A DNA stretch of 10,520 bases from AC-69 sp036519575. GTDB taxonomy: Bacteria > Actinomycetota > UBA4738 > HRBIN12. A program made the translations under genes and the position numbers. Position 1 is the stretch's first letter; each line of letters begins with the position of its first letter. Below, piece by piece: positions 6,923 through 10,520 of the stretch. Location of the stretch: positions 1 through 10,520 of the forward strand of contig DATDKZ010000126.1 of assembly GCA_036519575.1 (NCBI GenBank), in the 5' to 3' direction. The notes under the pieces were generated by a model. The model saw only the letters and a program-made list of their open reading frames with translations. It was not told the origin of the DNA and made no database searches.

Positions 6923-7762
6923 GTGCCGGGACTGCCCGGACCGAGCGACTCGTTCGCCGATCAGGCGGCCGAGGTGGTGCGGTCCCAAACGGCGTTCGCT
7001 CCCATGGTGGCCATCGTCCTTGGATCGGGCCTCGGCGCGTCGACCGAACGATTGGTCGAGGAGGCGTCCTTCTCCTTTCAGGAGCTTCCGGGGTTTCCCC
7101 GGCCGACCGTCCCCGGCCATGCGGGGCGCCTGGTCCTCGGGGAGCTGGCCGGGGTCCCCGCCGCCGCGTTTCGGGGGCGGATCCACTTCTACGAGGGGAA
7201 CGACATGGCGGTCTGCGCCCTCCCCATCCGGCTGGCCCGGCTTCTCGGCGCGGGGACGGTCATCCTGACCGCTGCGACGGGGGGGATCGTCGGCGGCCTG
7301 GACACGGGGCATCTGGTGGTGGGGACCGACCACATCAACTTCATGGGCGCGAGCCCGCTCCGCGGATGGCGGCACCCCGACGGGACGCCGCCGTTCGTGG
7401 ACATGGTGGGGGCCTACGACGACAAGCTCGCAGATCTCGCCGTCGATGCCGCGGAACGTTTGGGCGTGCCGGTCGCGCGGGGTGTCTACGCCGCGATGGC
7501 CGGACCGAGCTATGAGACCCCTGCGGAGATCGAGTTCCTTCGAACCTCCGGGGCCGCGGTGGTCGGGATGTCGGTCGTCCCCGAGGCCGTCCCCGCCCGG
7601 GCGCTGGGGATGCGTGTGCTCGGACTGTTCTTCGTCACCAACAAGGTGGGCGTCGAGGTGAGCCATGAGGAGGTCCTGAAGGCCTCGGATGCCATGGCCG
7701 GGACCATCGGCGCCGTGATCGCCGACGTGCTTTCGAAAGGAGCGGGATGGACTGCGACGTGA
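6923..7762 (+). CDS. Purine nucleoside phosphorylase, trimeric PNP family
   Basis: This 279-residue enzyme cleaves purine nucleosides with phosphate to the base and ribose-1-P in purine salvage. Family landmarks are LGSGLG (S35), PGHAG (H66), RIHFYEG (R86, H88, Y90), AGPSYET (Y197, E198), VGMSVVPE (M216) and FVTNK (N240). E198 with N240 correspond to human E201 and N243, which select 6-oxopurines (guanosine, inosine). An Asp at the second site would have suggested methylthioadenosine phosphorylase. The usual TNAAGG motif reads TAATGG here, an unusual Asn-to-Ala change. The GTG start follows GGAGG (6910-6914) by eight bases and the isomerase stop by three. It overlaps ahcY by 16 bases, so base salvage is tied to adenosylhomocysteine recycling. 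Confidence 0.92.
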   Translation: MPGLPGPSDSFADQAAEVVRSQTAFAPMVAIVLGSGLGASTERLVEEASFSFQELPGFPRPTVPGHAGRLVLGELAGVPAAAFRGRIHFYEGNDMAVCALPIRLARLLGAGTVILTAATGGIVGGLDTGHLVVGTDHINFMGASPLRGWRHPDGTPPFVDMVGAYDDKLADLAVDAAERLGVPVARGVYAAMAGPSYETPAEIEFLRTSGAAVVGMSVVPEAVPARALGMRVLGLFFVTNKVGVEVSHEEVLKASDAMAGTIGAVIADVLSKGAGWTAT

Positions 7763-9003
7763 GGGACCTCGGCCTGGCCGAGAAGGGCCGCGAGCGCATC
7801 GAGTGGGCCGCGGGGGAGATGGGCGTCTTGGCGCTCGTCCGGGAGCGCTTCGAGAAGGAGCGCCCCTTGGAGGGGATCAGGATCGGGGCGTGCATGCACG
7901 TGACGACCGAGACCGCCAACCTCGTCGATGCGCTGAAGGCCGGAGGGGCAGAGGTGGCCGTCTGCGCCTCGAACCCTCTGTCCACCCAGGACGACGTGGC
8001 GGCGGCGATCTGCGACCAGAGCGGGATCGACGTCTACGCCATCAAAGGCGAGGACAACGAGACCTACTACCGGCACATCAACGCCGTCCTGGACCACCGG
8101 CCTCACGTGACCATGGACGACGGAGCCGACCTGGTGAGCCTCCTGCACCGGGAGCGTCAGGATCAGCTCCAAGACGTCATCGGGGGGACCGAGGAGACAA
8201 CGACCGGCATCATCCGGCTCCGGGCGATGGCCAACGACGGCGCGCTCATGTACCCCATCGTGTCGGTGAACGACGCCGATACCAAGCACCTGTTCGACAA
8301 CCGGTTCGGCACCGGGCAATCGACGATCGATGCGATCATGCGGGCCACCAACCTGTTGCTCGCCGGCAGGACCGTCGTCGTCTGCGGCTACGGGATGTGC
8401 GGCCGGGGCGTGGCCTCGCGAGCACGGGGCATGGGCGCGAAGGTGGTCGTGACCGAGGTCGACCCCATCCGGGCGCTCGAGGCGGCGATGGAGGGCTACG
8501 GCGTGATGCCGCTCCGCGACGCTGCCCGGATCGGTGACATCTTCGTCACGGTCACGGGGGATCGCGACGTGATCGGGCGTGAGCATATGGAGGTCATGCG
8601 GGACGGCGCGGTCATGGCCAACGCCGGCCACTTCGACGTGGAGATCGACAAGGCCGCTCTCGAAAGCCTCGCTTCGGGCAAGCGGCGGCTCCGGGAGTTC
8701 GTCGACGAGTATCGGCTGGCTGACGGGAGACGGCTGCACCTGCTCGCCGAGGGGCGGCTGGTGAACCTGGCCGCGGCGGAGGGCCATCCCGCGGCGGTGA
8801 TGGACATGTCGTTCGCCAACCAGGCACTGTCCGTGGAGTGGGTGGTGAAGAAGAGGGGCTCGCTCTCGCCCGGCGTCTACCCGGTGCCGGCCGAGATCGA
8901 CGTGGAGGTCGCCACGCTGAAGCTGCGGGCCATGCGGATCGAGATCGACCAGCTGACGGCGGAACAGCAGGAATACCTGCGTTCGTGGGAGCAGGGGACG
9001 TAG
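7747..9003 (+). CDS. ahcY: Adenosylhomocysteinase, short archaeal/Thermotoga-type
   Basis: This enzyme hydrolyses S-adenosyl-L-homocysteine to adenosine and homocysteine with bound NAD, relieving inhibition of methyltransferases. Signatures include GACMHVTTETANL, ASNPLSTQDDVAAA, DDGADL, GGTEETTTG (G146-G154), DADTKHLFDNRFGTGQS, the Rossmann loop GYGMCGRG (G214-G221), MANAGHFDVEID and EGRLVNLAAAEGHPAAVMDM. At 418 residues it lacks the roughly 40-residue insert of the mycobacterial/plant type and ends in LRSWEQGT, without the KPDHYRY tail of classical enzymes. Both features mark the archaeal/Thermotoga branch. The ATG follows AAGGAG (7737-7742) by four bases and lies inside the end of the PNP gene. 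Some archaeal relatives prefer S-inosylhomocysteine, so substrate choice deserves care. Confidence 0.95.
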   Translation: MDCDVRDLGLAEKGRERIEWAAGEMGVLALVRERFEKERPLEGIRIGACMHVTTETANLVDALKAGGAEVAVCASNPLSTQDDVAAAICDQSGIDVYAIKGEDNETYYRHINAVLDHRPHVTMDDGADLVSLLHRERQDQLQDVIGGTEETTTGIIRLRAMANDGALMYPIVSVNDADTKHLFDNRFGTGQSTIDAIMRATNLLLAGRTVVVCGYGMCGRGVASRARGMGAKVVVTEVDPIRALEAAMEGYGVMPLRDAARIGDIFVTVTGDRDVIGREHMEVMRDGAVMANAGHFDVEIDKAALESLASGKRRLREFVDEYRLADGRRLHLLAEGRLVNLAAAEGHPAAVMDMSFANQALSVEWVVKKRGSLSPGVYPVPAEIDVEVATLKLRAMRIEIDQLTAEQQEYLRSWEQGT

Positions 9004-9015
9004 TCGGGTGGCGGC

Positions 9016-9663
9016 GTGAGCGAGTCCATCTCGGTCCGCGCCAGGTTCGAGCGGTTCCCCGCGACGGTCAAGGGCGCGTTCATCATCCGGGGAGAGGATC
9101 CGGACCCACACCAGGTGGTGTTCCGCGAGGCTCGGGTGGTGGCGATCGGGGGGGCGCAGACCCCTCCGATCGCCATGGCGGTGGCGACCCTCGACGTGGC
9201 GCCGCGACGGGACGTCTTCGTCCCGTTCGAAATGGCGGTGACCGACATCGACCCGGGGTGGTACGAGCTCGAGTGTGAGCTCGACGTCGACGGCAGGCCC
9301 CAGACGTTCCCCGGAGGAAGGCGGTTCTCGGTTGCCTGGCCGAGGGCGACGGTCCGGCGGGGCCAGGTTCCGGTGGGCCGGGCGATCGACCTCCCCGGGG
9401 GCGCGACCGTGAAGGTGGAACAGATCGATTGCGGGGGTGACTCGATCAAGGTCCACGTCCAGGTGACCCCGCCGGAGCCGTTGACCGTGCGGTTGTCCGC
9501 CGACGGCGGGCGGCTTCCGGTCCTGGAGTCCGACTTCGAGGGATCGACCGGCCGGGGCAAAGTGGTGGCCTACCCCCTTCTCCGGGCCCACTCGTCCCTT
9601 CGCATCGACGTGAGGGCTCCATCCCCGAGTGGACAGGGAACCCTCGACGTTCGACTGCCGTAG
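9016..9663 (+). CDS. Unrecognised 215-residue beta-rich protein
   Basis: I do not recognise this protein. It has no signal peptide, membrane segment or catalytic motif, and only two Cys (in LECELDVDG and QIDCGGD). The composition alternates Val/Arg/Asp/Gly with many short predicted strands, for example RARFERFPATVKGAFIIRGE, GWYELECELDVDGR, IKVHVQVTPPEPLTVRL and SSLRIDVRAP. This suggests one or two beta-sandwich domains in a cytoplasmic protein. Codon use matches its neighbours, with GC-rich third positions throughout, supporting real coding. The GTG start lies 12 bases after the ahcY stop and in the same frame, with only a weak G-rich ribosome site (around 9006-9012), so it should be co-transcribed with ahcY. 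It may be lineage-specific; no function is proposed. Confidence 0.75.
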   Translation: MSESISVRARFERFPATVKGAFIIRGEDPDPHQVVFREARVVAIGGAQTPPIAMAVATLDVAPRRDVFVPFEMAVTDIDPGWYELECELDVDGRPQTFPGGRRFSVAWPRATVRRGQVPVGRAIDLPGGATVKVEQIDCGGDSIKVHVQVTPPEPLTVRLSADGGRLPVLESDFEGSTGRGKVVAYPLLRAHSSLRIDVRAPSPSGQGTLDVRLP

Positions 9664-9700
9664 GCCGGTCCCGCGTTCGGAGGGTGTCGGTGCGGCGCGC

Positions 9701-9715
9701 TAGGTTCCATCGGTG
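9701..9715 (+). promoter_or_regulatory. Candidate leaderless -10 box and GTG start of comF
   Basis: TAGGTT (9701-9706) lies six bases before the GTG at 9713, the same arrangement as at DUF3499 and manB. No Shine-Dalgarno is visible between them. The best -35 is weak (TTCGGA, 9676-9681, 19-base spacer). It would separate comF from the upstream six-gene operon. Confidence 0.45.
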
Positions 9716-10453
9716 CTCGGGAGGATCCTCGACGTCCTGTTTCCCAACCGCTGCGCGGGATGTGGCAGCGGGCCCTGGCCATTCTGCGCCGGATGCGCCG
9801 GCCAACTGATCGCGCTCGCTCCGCCGTGGTGCGGGCGTTGCGGCGTTCCCTGGGCAGGCGCTCGACCCCGATGCCCGGAGTGTCCACCTCCGGACATCGA
9901 CCTGGCCAGAGCCCCGTTCCTGTTTGAGGGGCCGGCCCGCCATGCAGTGCACCGATTGAAGTTCGCCGGATGGCGTCCGGTGGCGGCCGCGCTCGGCGGT
10001 GCGATGGTGTCGGTGTGGCCACCCGCCGCCGACATCGAGGTGGTCACGTGGGTGCCGCTGTCCCGCCGGCGCGCGGCCGAGCGCGGCTTCGACCAGGCCC
10101 GGGCCCTGGCGGAGGCAGTAGGCGCCGAGTCGTCCCTCATCGCGGTCCCGCTCCTCGAGCGGACGGTCGACCTCCCGCCACAGGCCAGGAGGAGCGGCGC
10201 AGAGCGCCGTGCAGCGATGGCCGGCGCGTTCCGTCCGGTCGGGCCGTGCCCAACCCGGGTGGTCCTGGTGGACGACGTCCTCACCACGGGTGCCACCGCG
10301 GGGGCGTGCGCGGCGGCCCTTCGAACGGCGGGCGCACGCCACGTCACCGTGCTCACGGCGGCCAGGGCCGCCTCTGCGCCATTCCTCGCTCGCTATACTG
10401 ACCGCGGGCTCACGCCTGGGTCTGTGGTTGCCCGGGGGACACTCTCCCGGTAG
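9713..10453 (+). CDS. comF: ComF family phosphoribosyltransferase-like protein
   Basis: This 246-residue protein has four CxxC knuckles in its first 57 residues (C14/C17, C25/C28, C40/C43, C54/C57), a double zinc finger, followed by a type I phosphoribosyltransferase fold. FLFEGPARHAVHRLKFAGW and the VPLSRRRAAERGFDQARALA stretch are typical ComF blocks. The PRPP-binding loop is VVLVDDVLTTGATAGACAAAL (D187, D188, T191, T192, G193). ComF in naturally competent bacteria helps take up or process single-stranded DNA; in Actinomycetota its role is unclear. The tail after VLTAARA runs about 25 residues further than in most ComF proteins and is encoded by DNA that also holds a TATACT box and a strong hairpin. 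In many Actinomycetota the next gene is a ribosome hibernation factor; it is not in the window. Confidence 0.92.
   Translation: MLGRILDVLFPNRCAGCGSGPWPFCAGCAGQLIALAPPWCGRCGVPWAGARPRCPECPPPDIDLARAPFLFEGPARHAVHRLKFAGWRPVAAALGGAMVSVWPPAADIEVVTWVPLSRRRAAERGFDQARALAEAVGAESSLIAVPLLERTVDLPPQARRSGAERRAAMAGAFRPVGPCPTRVVLVDDVLTTGATAGACAAALRTAGARHVTVLTAARAASAPFLARYTDRGLTPGSVVARGTLSR
10394..10399 (+). promoter_or_regulatory. Candidate -10 box (TATACT) inside the 3' end of comF
   Basis: TATACT is one of the best -10 matches in the window and stands out in GC-rich coding DNA. Transcription would start near 10406 and drive the gene beyond the window end. No convincing -35 lies 17 bases upstream (CCTCTG), so the call is tentative. 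Confidence 0.4.
10432..10450 (+). promoter_or_regulatory. 8-base-pair hairpin abutting the comF stop codon
   Basis: CCGGGGGA (10432-10439) pairs with TCTCCCGG (10443-10450) with one G-T wobble and a three-base loop; the comF TAG follows immediately at 10451. There is no T-run after it. It could be an actinobacterial-type terminator without a U-tail, or the first stem of a leader started at the TATACT box. Confidence 0.45.
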
Positions 10454-10488
10454 TCGATGCCAGTCGCAGGCGAAACGACCCACGTAAG

Positions 10489-10503
10489 GCGACCGTTGGT
10501 CGC
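10489..10503 (+). promoter_or_regulatory. Perfect 6-base-pair hairpin in the comF downstream region
   Basis: GCGACC (10489-10494) and GGTCGC (10498-10503) form a perfect stem around GTT. It lies about 85-100 bases downstream of the predicted TATACT start. The region 10454-10520 otherwise has no complete gene. A frame opens at ATG 10457 and another at ATG 10509 (followed by GTG), both running off the end, neither with a ribosome site, so the next gene's start is undecided. Confidence 0.35.
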
Positions 10504-10520
10504 TGAGCATGGTGCGGTTT

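Noticed and set aside
7510..9591. Long 693-codon open frame on the - strand opposite pnp, ahcY and the 9016 gene
   Set aside because: It is rich in His, Arg, Asp, Pro and Gly with no recognisable domain, and lies exactly opposite genes with clear family motifs. Long antisense open frames are expected in high-GC DNA.
9446..10510. 354-codon - strand open frame opposite comF
   Set aside because: comF on the + strand has four CxxC pairs and a PRPP loop; the opposite frame shows only Arg/Pro/Gly-rich noise.
10400..10519. GACCGC (10400-10405) pairing with GCGGTT (10514-10519) as a closing stem of a riboswitch-like leader
   Set aside because: The 5' arm lies before the transcription start expected from the TATACT box, so it would not be in the RNA, and the stem is short with a G-T pair.
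1..10520. Search for CRISPR arrays, tRNA/rRNA genes, insertion sequences, defence or toxin-antitoxin systems and biosynthetic clusters
   Set aside because: No regularly spaced repeats, no transposase-like reading, no tRNA-like fold and no effector-type motifs were seen. The genes are conserved chromosomal functions in compact order.

Overview
The window is a gene-dense, high-GC segment (mostly G or C at third codon positions, frequent GTG starts) with every recognisable gene on the + strand. Gene content and order (DUF5719, DUF3499, a small zinc-ribbon protein, phosphomannomutase, Trm112-like protein, phosphoglucose/phosphomannose isomerase) match a chromosomal neighbourhood typical of Actinomycetota. 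The weakly conserved sequences, the short archaeal/Thermotoga-type S-adenosylhomocysteine hydrolase and the leaderless start signals suggest a lineage outside the well-studied Streptomyces/Mycobacterium group. The class cannot be fixed from sequence reading alone.

Region 1 (1-3619) is about the cell envelope. It holds the C-terminal part of a large membrane protein (probably an envelope glycosyltransferase), a membrane-anchored DUF5719 protein whose start overlaps that gene's stop, and then, behind its own likely promoter, a membrane-anchored L,D-transpeptidase that cross-links peptidoglycan. Region 2 (3620-4286) holds two tiny cysteine-containing proteins, DUF3499 and a CxxC...CxxC zinc ribbon, separated by about 140 noncoding bases with overlapping inverted repeats. 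Region 3 (4305-9663) reads as one operon of six tightly packed genes: manB, a Trm112-like gene, a bifunctional sugar-phosphate isomerase, purine nucleoside phosphorylase, ahcY and an unrecognised beta-rich protein. The first two junctions are 4-base stop/start overlaps, and pnp overlaps ahcY by 16 bases. The sugar enzymes interconvert fructose-6-P, mannose-6-P and mannose-1-P (or the glucose equivalents) for envelope glycans. The last two enzymes clear S-adenosylhomocysteine and salvage the purine base from nucleosides. Region 4 (9701-10520) holds a comF-family gene and, overlapping its 3' end, a TATACT box and two strong hairpins that may form the leader of the next gene, which lies outside the window.

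The most informative signal beyond the genes is a shared start motif. DUF3499 and manB both begin with TAGSATGCGGTCSGTG, a -10 box placed 7 bases before a GTG, and comF has a similar arrangement. This implies leaderless mRNAs and means that the apparent ATG starts of two genes are really part of their promoters. I found no mobile element, CRISPR array, tRNA, rRNA, defence system or biosynthetic cluster. The window is mostly conserved housekeeping sequence with a few regulatory oddities.
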